Of a DNA stretch of 64,000 nt, positions 1-9,358 are shown in pieces. The DNA lies in NCBI GenBank assembly GCA_021234155.1, contig JAJEKV010000006.1:11247317-11311316 (forward strand), written 5' to 3'. Position numbers and translations under genes: made by a program. This DNA comes from Isoetes taiwanensis. Taxonomy: Eukaryota; Streptophyta; Lycopodiopsida; Isoetales; Isoetaceae. Every line of letters begins with the position of its first letter. The first letter of the stretch is position 1. The notes under the pieces are model-generated. The model saw only the letters and a list, made by a program, of their open reading frames with translations, ran no database searches and was not told the origin of the DNA.

Positions 1-453
1 CAGGTCGATCCATTTGACGCTCCGGCTACCTATGTTGGACCTGCTAAGGATAAACCCAAGAATGCAGTGGAGATATTTGACCCATACCAAGATGTACAGA
101 AAGGTATGTTTCTTCTTGTAAGACCAGCAGATGCATGTCCTACATGGGTAGCGTATGCGGAAGAGGATCCAATACAAGATCCCACTGCCCCTCATTATAA
201 CGAGGTTTTTGTTTCTTGGTGGGAGCCTGTGGCTAGGAAAGGCACCCCGTACGCTCAACAGTATCGGGACTGCTGGCATAAAAAGTGGAGGCCGAATCCT
301 AATGACAGACCACGTTATCAGCCTCTCAAAACGATAGACTATGCTTGGTTTGTGGAACCGAAGCCATTAATGGTTGTGATACCTCCTATTGTAGGAATCC
401 AGCTGCAAGAATTGCTTGCTAAAGAGGCATCTGATGATGGAGATGAAACTTGA
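1..453 (+). CDS. C-terminal part of a DUF7869-like transposase (element A)
   Basis: The reading frame is open from base 1 to the TGA at 451-453, about 150 codons, and its start lies outside the window. The visible part has a beta-rich stretch with FLLVRP, WVAYAEEDP and VFVSWWEP, then YRDCWHKKW and a final IDYAWFVEPKP, followed by an acidic tail. This W-rich tail resembles the C-terminal region found after the catalytic domain in DUF7869-type plant proteins; that assignment is from memory of the family. The position fits: in element B the transposase also reads toward the small gene. The corresponding tail is not intact in element B, so this copy is the better guide to the C-terminus. Confidence 0.55.
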   Translation, partial: QVDPFDAPATYVGPAKDKPKNAVEIFDPYQDVQKGMFLLVRPADACPTWVAYAEEDPIQDPTAPHYNEVFVSWWEPVARKGTPYAQQYRDCWHKKWRPNPNDRPRYQPLKTIDYAWFVEPKPLMVVIPPIVGIQLQELLAKEASDDGDET

Positions 454-592
454 GTGTTACAGGTACATTAAAGCATCTCACACTTTTTATTATCCATAAC
501 ATCACTACAATAGACTATTTATTATTCATTACGTCTTGCATTTTTCATCTTAACACAAGAGCTCTTACACTATAACATGTTGAACAGGTGAT

Positions 593-833
593 TCATTCAT
601 CTTCGGGATCTGTAGTAGTGATCCCTGATATCTCATAGCTCATGCGCGGGAAGCCAAATCGGATGGATCATCACACTAATTGATTTGAGGCGCGAATCTC
701 GGCCGCCCAAAGCTTTTCTTCGCAGGTAGGGATCAAGAAGAAGATGCCTGTCTAGGCAACCAACAAGATCAGAGTGGCTCATTGAGCACTTGATCGCCTC
801 GATGTGGTTAACTGATGAAGGCGAAAAATCCAT
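593..833 (-). pseudogene. Diverged, frameshifted paralogue of the element's 80-aa protein
   Basis: The minus-strand frame from the ATG at 833 reads MDFSPSSVNHIEAIKCSMSH and aligns along its length with the 80-aa protein at 1209-1451 (shared IKCS/FKCY, LDP, WLP). The open frame stops at 633, but shifting by one base near 645 recovers YEISGITTTDPEDE and a stop at 593-595, which matches the YELNGITSFDVDDE end of the intact copy. It is therefore a one-base frameshift relative to its paralogue. A TATA box (TATAAAA, complement of 870-876) sits about 40 bp upstream, as in the intact copies. Function is unknown. Confidence 0.6.
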
Positions 834-869
834 GAGAGAAGAATGAACTTCAGCCCCGAAGTGAGAAGC

Positions 870-876
870 TTTTATA
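870..876 (-). promoter_or_regulatory. TATA box of the first small gene in element A
   Basis: TATAAAA on the minus strand, about 37 bp upstream of the ATG at 833. It lies in a block (about 860-925) that is similar to the promoter block of the neighbouring copy at 1480-1545, so promoter and gene were duplicated together. Confidence 0.5.
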
Positions 877-1208
877 GTGAAGTAGAATTATTGAGGTGAA
901 TTATTGGGGTTGAATTCGGCGCCATTATTGCTCGTGTATAAGACCGTTGTATAAATACAAGTTTAATACATCTTTCGTATGGATATATATATGCTTTTAA
1001 AACGTGTGCTTGAAAACATGTTTGCTTGACGAATTTAGCTATGATTGAATTCAATGACAGCTTGCAGAATAAGTGGAGGTGGGATAGCACATCGTTACAA
1101 TATACTCAGTTAAGGTACTTGATATTACATCCTTAATCATAATGCTATTACATTCTTACTTAGTTATTAGATACCCATGTCATTATTACATTATTAGCAG
1201 GTGCAGAT

Positions 1209-1451
1209 TTACTCGTCATCAACATCAAAGCTCGTGATGCCATTCAGCTCATAGATCTCCTGGTAAGGAAGCCAGTAAATATAGACTTTAACACGAGTGA
1301 GCTTCCTGCAAGCACTAGCAGGTCCGTCAGCTTTAGATAAGAGCCATGGATCAAGCTTAACGCCATTTCTAGCGCATTCGCCCAGATCGTTGTAGCTCAA
1401 GTAACACTTGAAAGAGCGGATGTGCTCTGGACGAGGCATCGAGGAAGCCAT
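1209..1451 (-). CDS. 80-aa protein of unknown function carried by element A
   Basis: An intact 80-codon frame, MASSMPRPEHIRSFKCYLSY to the acidic end FDVDDE. It differs from the element B copy (24525-24767) by only three visible residues: R/W at the CRKL motif, Y/H and Y/D. No signal peptide, membrane segment or known domain is visible; it has conserved Cys, Trp and Tyr positions and an acidic C-terminus. The start is supported by a shared 5' leader and a TATA box 36-43 bp upstream in both copies. Its 3' end faces the 3' end of the transposase, so the two genes are convergent. Conservation of frame in two dispersed copies suggests it is a real accessory gene of the transposon. Confidence 0.65.
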   Translation of the reverse strand: MASSMPRPEHIRSFKCYLSYNDLGECARNGVKLDPWLLSKADGPASACRKLTRVKVYIYWLPYQEIYELNGITSFDVDDE

Positions 1452-1485
1452 GGAAGATGAATGGCCTCTACCCCCTCGTCAAGCC

Positions 1486-1494
1486 GTTTTTATA
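1486..1494 (-). promoter_or_regulatory. TATA box of the 80-aa gene (element A)
   Basis: TATAAAAAC on the minus strand, followed by a leader of about 35 nt (GAGGGGGTAGAGGCC then CATTCATCTTCC) before the ATG at 1451. The same box, leader and spacing occur at 24482-24524 in element B. Confidence 0.6.
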
Positions 1495-1678
1495 GTGAAG
1501 TAAAATTATTGATGTCAATTATTGGTGTACAATGTAGGGCCATTATTGACCTTATACGAGTGTCATGTACACCTACAAGTATAACACAAAATTTGTATGT
1601 ATATGTGTATGTTAATTACCTCATGTTTGTTGGGCTCGAGAACTAGGTGAAAGTATTCGTGCTTGAGCAAATAAGGTG

Positions 1679-1731
1679 TGCTGAAAATTCTCAAAATTGT
1701 GTTATTTTATCCAATTAATGAAATCATGCTT
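1679..1731. repeat. Terminal inverted repeat region, right end of element A
   Basis: Reads outward as CCAATTAATGAAATCATGCTT. It is the reverse complement of the left end of element B (24245 onward) and similar to that element's right end (33609-33654). It abuts LINE ORF2 sequence at 1732. Confidence 0.7.
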
Positions 1732-4700
1732 CACTGTAAGAAAACATGTGTTTCATCCTCAACCCGGCCCGAATCACATGTTCTACAAATTCGATCTTCA
1801 AGTGGTGTCTTTGACCATCGACCTGTCTCGATTTCCAATCTGTGTGAGCTTGTCCTGTAACGGGCAATGATGTGCTTCAGGGATGTCGGCATGTCTTCTG
1901 ATAGGTATGCTTGACTCTTGTATTCATCCATATGATTGATCTGAGTTCTATAATGAAGCAACCTGCTACCTTGATGCTGCCATAACCGTTCTAGTGCCAA
2001 CCGTTGCAGCGAAATTCTCGCATTTGATTTACAATCTGGCCAGTTTCCATCATGCAAACCCCATCTACCTGCCCATTTTGCGATGTCCTGCATCCAACCT
2101 TGCTATTCTGACATCTTCATAGCTTGAAAGGATAGGCGTTCTGGTGATTGACCTCTGATCCTGTTCACAAAATTCACACTCTGAAACAATGCTTCTAATT
2201 CCAAAGGGAACATACCTGCTTCAGCGAGCATGATTGCGTAAGGGGTCTGAACCTTTATGCCTAACACATTTCTCAGAAAGAGTTTCTGAATCGCTTCTAT
2301 CCGGTTCCACAGCTTGGTGGAGAGACTAGGCCCCCATATTGGAGCTCCGTATAAAAGCACTGTTTGAATCAATGTTTTAAATAACATTTTTCTAAGATCC
2401 CAATCATACAGAGCAATCTTAGAGCATTTTGCAAGCATAGCATAGAGTGCCATTTTCCCCCCTGTTGATCTTCTTTTGACACAATCCTTCCAATCATATT
2501 TGGAGAAGAAATCAATCCCGAGGTATTTATAGCTTTCCACCGTCTCAATCTCTTGCCCCTGATATGTAAAACCAGGCCTTTCCCGTGTTCCAAATACCAT
2601 AACTTTCGATTTTTTGAGATTCACTTTCATCTTCCTTTCTTTGCAGAAAGCTTCAAGGCTGTGTAAGTGTGTCTGCATTACATGTTTTTTGGATGCCAAA
2701 AGCACTACATCATCAGCGTATAATAACAATTGGATCATATATGTGCCAAGCTGGACCCCTGCCAGAGACCGTGCATGCAGCCATTCTTCTAGCTCATCTA
2801 TAAAGAGGTCGAATAATGTTGGGGATAAAGGGCATCCACCCCAATGGTGTTCTTGATCACAGAATGGACATCCCATGATATTTTAATTAGTACTTCAGAG
2901 TATAACTGTGCCACTGCTCCTCTCATATCTTCTGGGACACCTAGATTCTCCATTCGATCCCCTAGCTCTTTTCTTTGCACGGTATCATAAGCCTTGGAGA
3001 AATCTATAAACGCAACATACAATGCAGCAAATGGTGCTTTTGCATTCTCTACTAACACACGAAGCGTAAGTGCATGGTCAAGCGTATTAAAATCTTGCCG
3101 GAAACCTGCTTGACATTTAGATCGTTTATTTTTCTCCTCTGCCCATGTGCTCAGCTTGTGCTCCAACAGACTTCCCAGTATTTTGGCAAAGGTACTACCT
3201 ATGAGGATAGTTTTGTAGTTCTGCACTTCTGCCTTATCTCCTGATTTATGAATTGGATGGACCCTATTTAGCTTCCAACCACGTGGCAGGCCCTGTCTAA
3301 TACTCATGTTCAGCAACTCTGTAAGCTTATCCCGAGTATTTTCCCCTCCCCATTTAAAAAGCTCCACACATAACCCATCTAGATCATGCGCTTTATTATT
3401 CTTCATCCCTGATAGCACTTCACTAACCTCTTCTTTATTAAATAGATCTTCTCCAATGGCTAAAATTGGCATGCATTCTAAATCACCCATATCATACATA
3501 CCTTGCACTAATTTTAGCAGGGCGCCTGTCTCCAAAATTGGCTGGCCCGATTTCCTATTCAAGGATGTCCAGAATCCTTTTAGGTCATGCCATATCTGTT
3601 CTTTCAAGGCAGATTGCTTTTGTTTAAGAAAAGCTTGCTTTTTCTTTTGCACAAATCTCTTGTACCAATTTGGCTTCCTGATGCATTTAGGTGGAAGTCT
3701 GGCTCTTGCTGCTCTACATTCTGAGTCCCACCATGAGTTACATGGTCGTCCTGGCATTGGTTTTTTAGTCAGACCAAAGATTTATGTGGCAGCCTACAAA
3801 ACCAAGCTAGCAAACTTATCTGCATCTTCGGCTAGATGTCCCGTCCATTCAGCAGAAGAAATGAGGTGTTCGACCTGCTTCTCATATAGCTCATTGTATT
3901 TATAAGTGATCTCCAGTCTTGGATGGAAAGAGAGACGTTCCTTACGCAAAGGATTAGATGTAAACTCCACATGCAAAGGGGAATGATCTGATTCCGGCGT
4001 TTTATCTCCCACAGTGTATGCTGATACCATATCCAAATCACATGCTAAGAAATAATCCACTATGCTTGATCCCGTATGGCTGAAGCAAGTGGAATTTCCA
4101 GAGTAGGGAAACTTATGGATGCCATTTGCTATCTTCAATCCACAAATGGTGCCTGTTTCTAGCAAAAATTCTCCCATTGCATTTGAGAGTTTGTCTTCAG
4201 AACTCCTGTTAAATAACTCTCCTTGCTCATCCAGGCATGTATCCAAAGGATCTACAAATGTTCGAGACTGATGGCAGCCCGTTCTGGCATTAAAATCACC
4301 AACAAAGAATATTTTTCCCTGCTCACTAAATTCCAATGCATCTGCACACAGGTTTCGTAGAGGATCCTCCATATCGAAATTCCTATTTTTGTATAAAGTA
4401 GCATTGAGTGGAGCAAAATAGCATGCAGCAATGAAAAGATCTACATTTGAAGTCTTTATTTTCAACCACATATACTGTTTATTTACATCTTCTTTCACTA
4501 TTTGGAGAGCAGGCTCCATGTATTTGTTTCCATAGACAGCTATTCCTCCATGACCTCGCCCAGGTCCTTCCTTCTTTTCATTCCATAGATGACCAATTAC
4601 TACATGTCCCAGTATGTCTGGCAAAGAGCGAGATTGATGTTCCCATGTCTCAACAAAGATCAATATATCTTGCTGTTTCCATGTTTCAGTTGTTGCATCC

Positions 4701-4747
4701 ACCTTAACTTGATTCAATCCATGAGCATTCCACATACTCATTCTCAA
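1732..4747 (-). pseudogene. LINE-1 ORF2 (endonuclease and reverse transcriptase), broken
   Basis: The N-terminal 317 codons form an apurinic-type endonuclease domain (WNAHGL, VETW, FVGDFNARTG, SIVDYFLA, SDHSPL). The reverse transcriptase follows, with SWWDSEC, AFIDFSKAYDTV, GCPLSPTLFDLFIDEL and the catalytic YADD near 2727-2738. The C-terminal region has YGAPIWGP and a Cys-rich CRTCDSG end. Defects: two in-frame stops near 3780-3794, a frameshift near 2870 at the TIG/GCPLSP junction where two residues of the usual RQGCPLSP are lost, an in-frame stop at about 2103, and truncation at 1731 by element A. It cannot encode an active protein. Confidence 0.85.
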
Positions 4748-4759
4748 GGCCCTGAATCC

Positions 4760-5458
4760 CTAGTTCTTTTTTCTCTTCGTGATCACTGCTTTTCCACTTT
4801 GATCTAGATATGCCACAAAACCAGCATCCCTTGCTTCTTTCACCCTTGCCCATTCTTTTTTCCGGATTTCCAACTGTGTTGGTGTGAGATCTGAGTCAAG
4901 CCATATCTTTTCTCCTTTTAATGCAACTCGATTTTGCATGATCCTGTCTCTGGCTTCTTTTGAACGAAACCTGACAAGAATTGGGCGAGTATGGAAACCA
5001 GGTTTCCCCAATCTCCTTCCTGATACAAACTGGGGCTCATGAAGATGCATCAATTCCGAGAAAAAATGCTCTAGTACCTCTCGGATATTTTCATTTTCTT
5101 CTTCAGATAGTCCTGAGATTTTCAGGTTTCTAGCTCGAAACTCAAGATCCGCCTGCTCTGTTGTGATATGCTCATGGTGGAGTGACATTTTCTCCTTAGT
5201 TGTTTCAGCAATTAAGGTTGCAAGATTGGTTTCCAAAGTCTGGATCTGCGCAGTATAATCAATTTCCGGGTGCTTATTGGAATCACTGGGTGTTGATTTC
5301 TGCTGTATCAGTTCATCCAAGGATTTTCTGAGCGATGAAACCTCACCCCTAAGATTGTGAATTTCAGATTTCAATTCCTGAACAAGGGCCACCAGATCCG
5401 AGCCCCCCTCATATTCGATCCCCTCACCTTCAGATGAGGATTTCTTCTTCGGAGGCAT
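4760..5458 (-). CDS. LINE-1 ORF1 protein (nucleic-acid-binding chaperone type), 232 aa
   Basis: Intact 232-codon frame. It starts MPPKKKSSSEGEG, has a predicted coiled coil at about residues 25-100 (LVALVQELKSEIHNL and following heptads), then an RRM-like/Transposase_22-like region (ARNLKISGL, RRLGKPG, RPILVRF, ARDRIMQNR) and a basic KRKKN tail. In LINEs of this type ORF1 protein binds the element RNA and forms the RNP. It stays open although the neighbouring ORF2 is broken. The homologous ORF1 of the LINE at 42655-46677 has two in-frame stops. Confidence 0.75.
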   Translation of the reverse strand: MPPKKKSSSEGEGIEYEGGSDLVALVQELKSEIHNLRGEVSSLRKSLDELIQQKSTPSDSNKHPEIDYTAQIQTLETNLATLIAETTKEKMSLHHEHITTEQADLEFRARNLKISGLSEEENENIREVLEHFFSELMHLHEPQFVSGRRLGKPGFHTRPILVRFRSKEARDRIMQNRVALKGEKIWLDSDLTPTQLEIRKKEWARVKEARDAGFVAYLDQSGKAVITKRKKN

Positions 5459-5550
5459 ACAAAGATACCCTAATGTCCGTTGAAGCCGAAAAAAGGTTGC
5501 GACCTAAGCCAGAAAGATTCAAATTCCAGATTATCATGAACATTACTATA

Positions 5551-5967
5551 TTACATCCTCAAGGCTCTGTTCCTTGCCACGCATTTGCGTCTCAAATGTT
5601 TTCTTCTCTGACTATGAGTTTCATTTTCAGGTGTCTTGTAGGAGGGATTACTCGCCACTATAGGGGGCATTTTTTGATGGGATCTTCTAGTGGGCCTTGT
5701 TTGAGGTATTGTGCTAAACCCATGCACGTTCATGTCTATAGACTGCGATAACATCATCTGATTACTTAGTTGCTCTATTCCTGCTCCCTCTGTTCTGGAA
5801 AATAATTGGACTCTACTGCCACCAACGTCTGATGCAATGAAATGTGGAACTGCTGCGTCTCTCCTATGTACAACAGATCCATCCACTACCGAGTCACTTA
5901 ATGCATTTGAACCTTCTTCAACCATAGCATTCAAGCGTCGATGTCTTGCTGAATGTCTATCTACATG
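5551..5967 (-). CDS. 3' half of an unidentified ORF split by the hAT element
   Basis: Minus-strand frame ending at the stop 5551-5553, reading from the hAT target-site duplication. It ends with MPPIVASNPSYKTPENET and a basic RRKHLRRK run. The same block (PPIVA.NPSY.TP.NET then Arg-rich) occurs in the 5' half at 16730-16443. If the hAT and one TSD copy are removed the two halves join in frame (96 plus 138 codons), showing that the ORF was open when the hAT inserted. I do not recognise the protein; it may itself belong to a transposon. The two repeated blocks at its ends are its most distinctive feature. Confidence 0.5.
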   Translation of the reverse strand, partial: HVDRHSARHRRLNAMVEEGSNALSDSVVDGSVVHRRDAAVPHFIASDVGGSRVQLFSRTEGAGIEQLSNQMMLSQSIDMNVHGFSTIPQTRPTRRSHQKMPPIVASNPSYKTPENETHSQRRKHLRRKCVARNRALRM

Positions 5968-5975
5968 ACCAGAAG
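5968..5975. repeat. hAT target-site duplication, left copy (ACCAGAAG)
   Basis: ACCAGAAG immediately outside the left TIR; the identical octamer at 16443-16450 lies immediately outside the right TIR. Confidence 0.9.
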
Positions 5976-6000
5976 CAGGGATAGGTTCTATACGTACAAA

Positions 6001-6420
6001 ATTAAAATTCGACGATAAAAAAAAAAAAATACATTATTTTTAATAAAACACGATTTAACGATAAAAACCTCCCCGCCGGAAAAAAAAAAATCGCGACGCC
6101 GAAAGCTTCGCGGAAAGCGTGACGTGAAAAACTCACAGACGCTGAATACAAAGTTTTGGCGTCGCAAAAGTACAGGTTCGATTTTCGCAGACGCGAAAAT
6201 TTCGGAAAGCGTCACGAAAGTTTTTTCACAGACGCCACAATATTTTCGTCTGACGCTAAACCGGGCGCTTGTTCGCGTCAGACGATTTTTTCAGTTTCAG
6301 CAGTCTGTGAACCGAAGTTTTCCTGCCACAGACGCGAAATGTTTTTATATATTTGCGGCGCGCGGATTCAGTTTTTGCGTCGCAAATTAGGTATTTTCTG
6401 CGCCCAACCTTGCAATTTGC
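6001..6420. repeat. hAT left subterminal repeat zone (GCGTC/GACGC motifs)
   Basis: Many short copies of GCGTC(G/T) and its complement in both orientations, for example CAGACGC at about 6133, GGCGTCGC at about 6159, CAGACGCG at about 6188, GTCTGACGC at about 6248 and CGCGTCAGACG at about 6275. The same motifs crowd 16040-16340. Subterminal arrays of short motifs are typical hAT transposase binding regions; binding is inferred. 6421-7382 after it is AT-rich with poly-A/T and TAA runs and no supported gene. Confidence 0.6.
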
Positions 6421-7382
6421 CACCCAAACCCAATTTTTTTTTTTTGTTTTTCTTAGCTTTTAGGTTTTTTTTTGTTGTTTTTTTGATAGGTAGGCGGGTT
6501 AGGTCATAGGTTAGGCCTCGCCTGTTGCCCCCGTGTAAGGGCGAACGATGGTGAGTGCCTTGTTCTGTGGGCTGAGCTTGGCCTATTTTAGAAAAAAAAA
6601 TAATAATAATAATTTAAGCAAATAATAATTCAAGACTAAAGTAAAAAAAAAAAAAAACCAAAAAAGAAAAGAAATTGGTTGCCTTCCTTAAAGCGATTAA
6701 CCGAGAGGGCTTTTTAGGGTTGCGTGTTGCTAAGAGCATAGGCATGCCCTTGCACGGTATTGCCGCATTTATTTGCGCCATGCCGAGGGTGGGTGGCCTT
6801 CTTTGAAGCTTAAGGCAACTAGGGTCTTCCTTTATTAAGAGTATAACCCCGCCCGGCCGTTGTTGGCCTTGGTCACGCTTGGGTGGTGTCGAAAAGGTGT
6901 GCGTTGTACTTTTATTAAGGGTTAAGAGAATGTTTTATTAATTCACACCCTAGTTCCTGATGGTGTTGTTGATGAAAGTCCGACACTAATATAGGAACTG
7001 GCGTATGTTTTGATAAGCATTCGATTGGTCTCGTCTTTTGAAAAAAGCGTGACCTGGGACAAGTGCAATGCATTTAAAACTTGCTAGCCTTGCATTTTGG
7101 CGATGATTTGGGCTATAGATCATAAATCGTGTTTTGGTCCTTTTATTGGTTACCCTATCCTTGGCCTTGCACATACATACTCATGTTAGGGTCAGTGTAG
7201 GAATAGGAAGCGTAAAATTAGCGTTTTGTTTTGGTTAAAGTGAGTTGATTTACCCTCATGTGCTAAGCACTAAATTGAAAGTTTTATCTTTGCTTGACTT
7301 GTAGGTGTTGCTGTTGTCAGTTGTGTATTATCGCGGAGTCACATTTTGCTAGTCTGCTAGACAATCCCTTAAAACAAGCAGT

Positions 7383-9100
7383 ATGACTTCAGAAGAGAGA
7401 GCGGAAGTTAACTTGCAACCAAATGTGGCATTAGTGTCTCAGATAGAGCCGCAAGCGTCTCAAACACGGCTCGAGCTGCAACCCGAGTCATCTTCGCAAA
7501 GACCGCGCGTAGAAAAGAAGTAGACCACAACAAGCATGGTCTACTTTGAGACCAGATTTCATGGTGGGTTGTGTCGGTACGTGTGCAATGCCTCAGCTCA
7601 AGATTTGGAATTGATTACCAGCAGCGAGGAAGGATGGCTAGACTACCATGCAGGGCTGGTAAAAGATGCCGAGAGGGCTTTTAAGCTTCGAATGATGGAG
7701 CTAGAGCCTGGAAAGAGTGAGCAAGAGAGGTATACATGGATAGTGGGTAATATCAGCCGCACTACCGGCAATATGATCACAGAAGTTGCAAATTTGAGTA
7801 GTCATCGCTTGAGGCTAGAGCTGAAAGAAAAAGCCAAAGACATGGAATGCGGCATGGACCAACAGAAAATTGAAGAAAGAAGCCCATCAACCCCCCCATC
7901 TTGTTAAGAAAGTGTTGGCACAAACCATAAAAGCCAAACGTCCTGGTGAGACAGATAGGGAGTGGGAAGCTCGTAGAAGAGCAGATGCCAAGACTACTTG
8001 GTTTGCCATGGTAGACTCATCACAAATAATAAACAGACAACGAATTGGTTCTGGTTCATATGGCGCAGTGTACAAGTGCAATATTTTAGGGTCTAGTTTT
8101 ATTAAGGATGAACCTTATTGTGTAAAACTTCAACATAATAATTTTCAGCCTAGTACAGAACCCAATAAGTTAGTGGAAGCTATGCTGAAGAACATGAGGG
8201 AGTCAGGAATGCAAGTTAGGCATGGGTGTATAATACGCTGCATTGGTAGCACAACCGGCCTAGAAAGACAAGGCTTAATTTTCCCTTTTTGGAATGGAGG
8301 TTCGTTGGCAACCTTCTTCACAAGTCATGGGTCCAATGCCTTTGCAGAGCTTGCATTTAAGAAGTTGGGAGCTGTCCCCAGAGTTGAGACGGACTTGAGG
8401 CTGCTTGAGGAGCGCAGAAAGAAAGAATTATTTGTTGCATCTAGGGTTGGGGACTTAGCAATGTCATTCTGTAGCGGGCTACGAAAGCTCCATCAAGAAA
8501 GATATTTGCATATGGACTTGCATCCGGGCAATATATTGCTCCATTTTGATTATGGAAAGGAGAAGGGATGTATTAATCCTCAGGCTGTATATATTGGCAT
8601 TTGTGATTGGGGTGAATCCAGGTTGATCCACGAGATAGTGGAGGTAAAACGATGGCATTACAAGGGTATGGATGGCGAAGGTAAGAAAAGAATTGAGATG
8701 GAAAGGGCCAGGCATCCATATATGCATGATGATCTTTTTTTTTGGTAGTGGCTCGAAGACAGTGCCTGCAAGGGTTGACTTTGATTTACACGGGGCAGTG
8801 TACATTGTCTACTACTTAGCTGACTTTGCTAGTAAGCACTCCTACATGGAGTCAATAGGAAACTTGGAGCAGCAAGGCAAGCATCGGAGAATGTGCGACT
8901 ATTTGAAACATTGCGTTGAGTCGCCAATGAGGGACAAAACACGAAAATTTGATATGGCCCAGCTACTTGACACAATGCGGAGCAGTTTTCATTGCTCTCC
9001 AATTCCGTGCACGAGGCCACAATTGGAATCAGATTGGATTCTTCAACTTGGCCAGGGTGGCGACGATGCATTAGACCAAGCTGGTCCTAGTCACGCCTAG
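7383..9100 (+). pseudogene. Protein kinase-like gene captured in the hAT element, broken
   Basis: The frame from ATG 7383 (MTSEERAEVNLQ) meets a TAG at 7521-7523 and continues to 7907. After a shift of frame near 7890, in a C-rich run, the kinase domain follows: IGSGSYGAVYK (glycine loop, about 8044), CVKLQH (VK lysine), LHMDLHPGNILL (catalytic loop, about 8508) and GICDWGES in place of the DFG motif (about 8598). At a run of about 11 T (8732-8742) the frame shifts again and goes on as FFFGSGSKTVPARVDF to the stop at 9098-9100. There are no introns. The catalytic Asp of HMDLHPGN is kept, while DWG replaces DFG. The family beyond 'protein kinase-like' is not clear. The homopolymer breaks could be sequence errors. 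Confidence 0.65.
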
Positions 9101-9358
9101 CGTGCATATTCACTTACATTCAAACATCCTTGTATTACATAATATTCCAATTAAATTCATTAAACACTTATCTGATGCTATTTGAAAGATTATTGTCCAT
9201 GTGTGTTGTGTAGCTTAGTTTTTCTTTTCGTGTGTTTTTTGTGTTATTTATTCTATGCTTTTTTATATGTCGCAGCTAACGAAAATTATAAAGACAAGAA
9301 GTCAAAGCACACCTATACAAGTCAGTCAGTGCACCTATAGAAGTCAGCACTCCAAATT

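Larger units (their letters stand above)
1..1731 (-). mobile_element. Element A: terminal part of a cargo DNA transposon (second copy of the element B family)
   Basis: About 660 bp (1068-1731) is the near-identical reverse complement of 24245-24914, the left end of the TIR-bounded element B. It includes the terminal sequence, a TATA-box promoter, an 80-codon gene and the last 24 codons of the transposase strand. The terminus ends in CATGCTT at 1731, directly against LINE coding sequence, so the element appears to be inserted in that LINE. Its other end lies outside the window, so no target-site duplication can be shown. Unlike element B it holds two tandem promoter plus small-gene units (593-876 and 1209-1494). 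Confidence 0.8.
1732..5520 (-). mobile_element. L1-like LINE (LINE-1), decayed, 3' part cut by element A
   Basis: ORF1 then ORF2 on the minus strand in the order and spacing of plant L1-type LINEs; ORF1 ends 12 bp before ORF2 starts. It is related to the LINE at 42655-46677 (same ORF1 start MPPKKK and similar ORF2). The 3' end is lost where element A begins at 1731. The 5' end is near 5500-5520 but no target-site duplication was recognised. Confidence 0.85.

Noticed and set aside
872-1090. 72-codon minus-strand frame
   Set aside because: It overlaps the promoter block of the small gene and the antisense of the transposase tail; no independent support.
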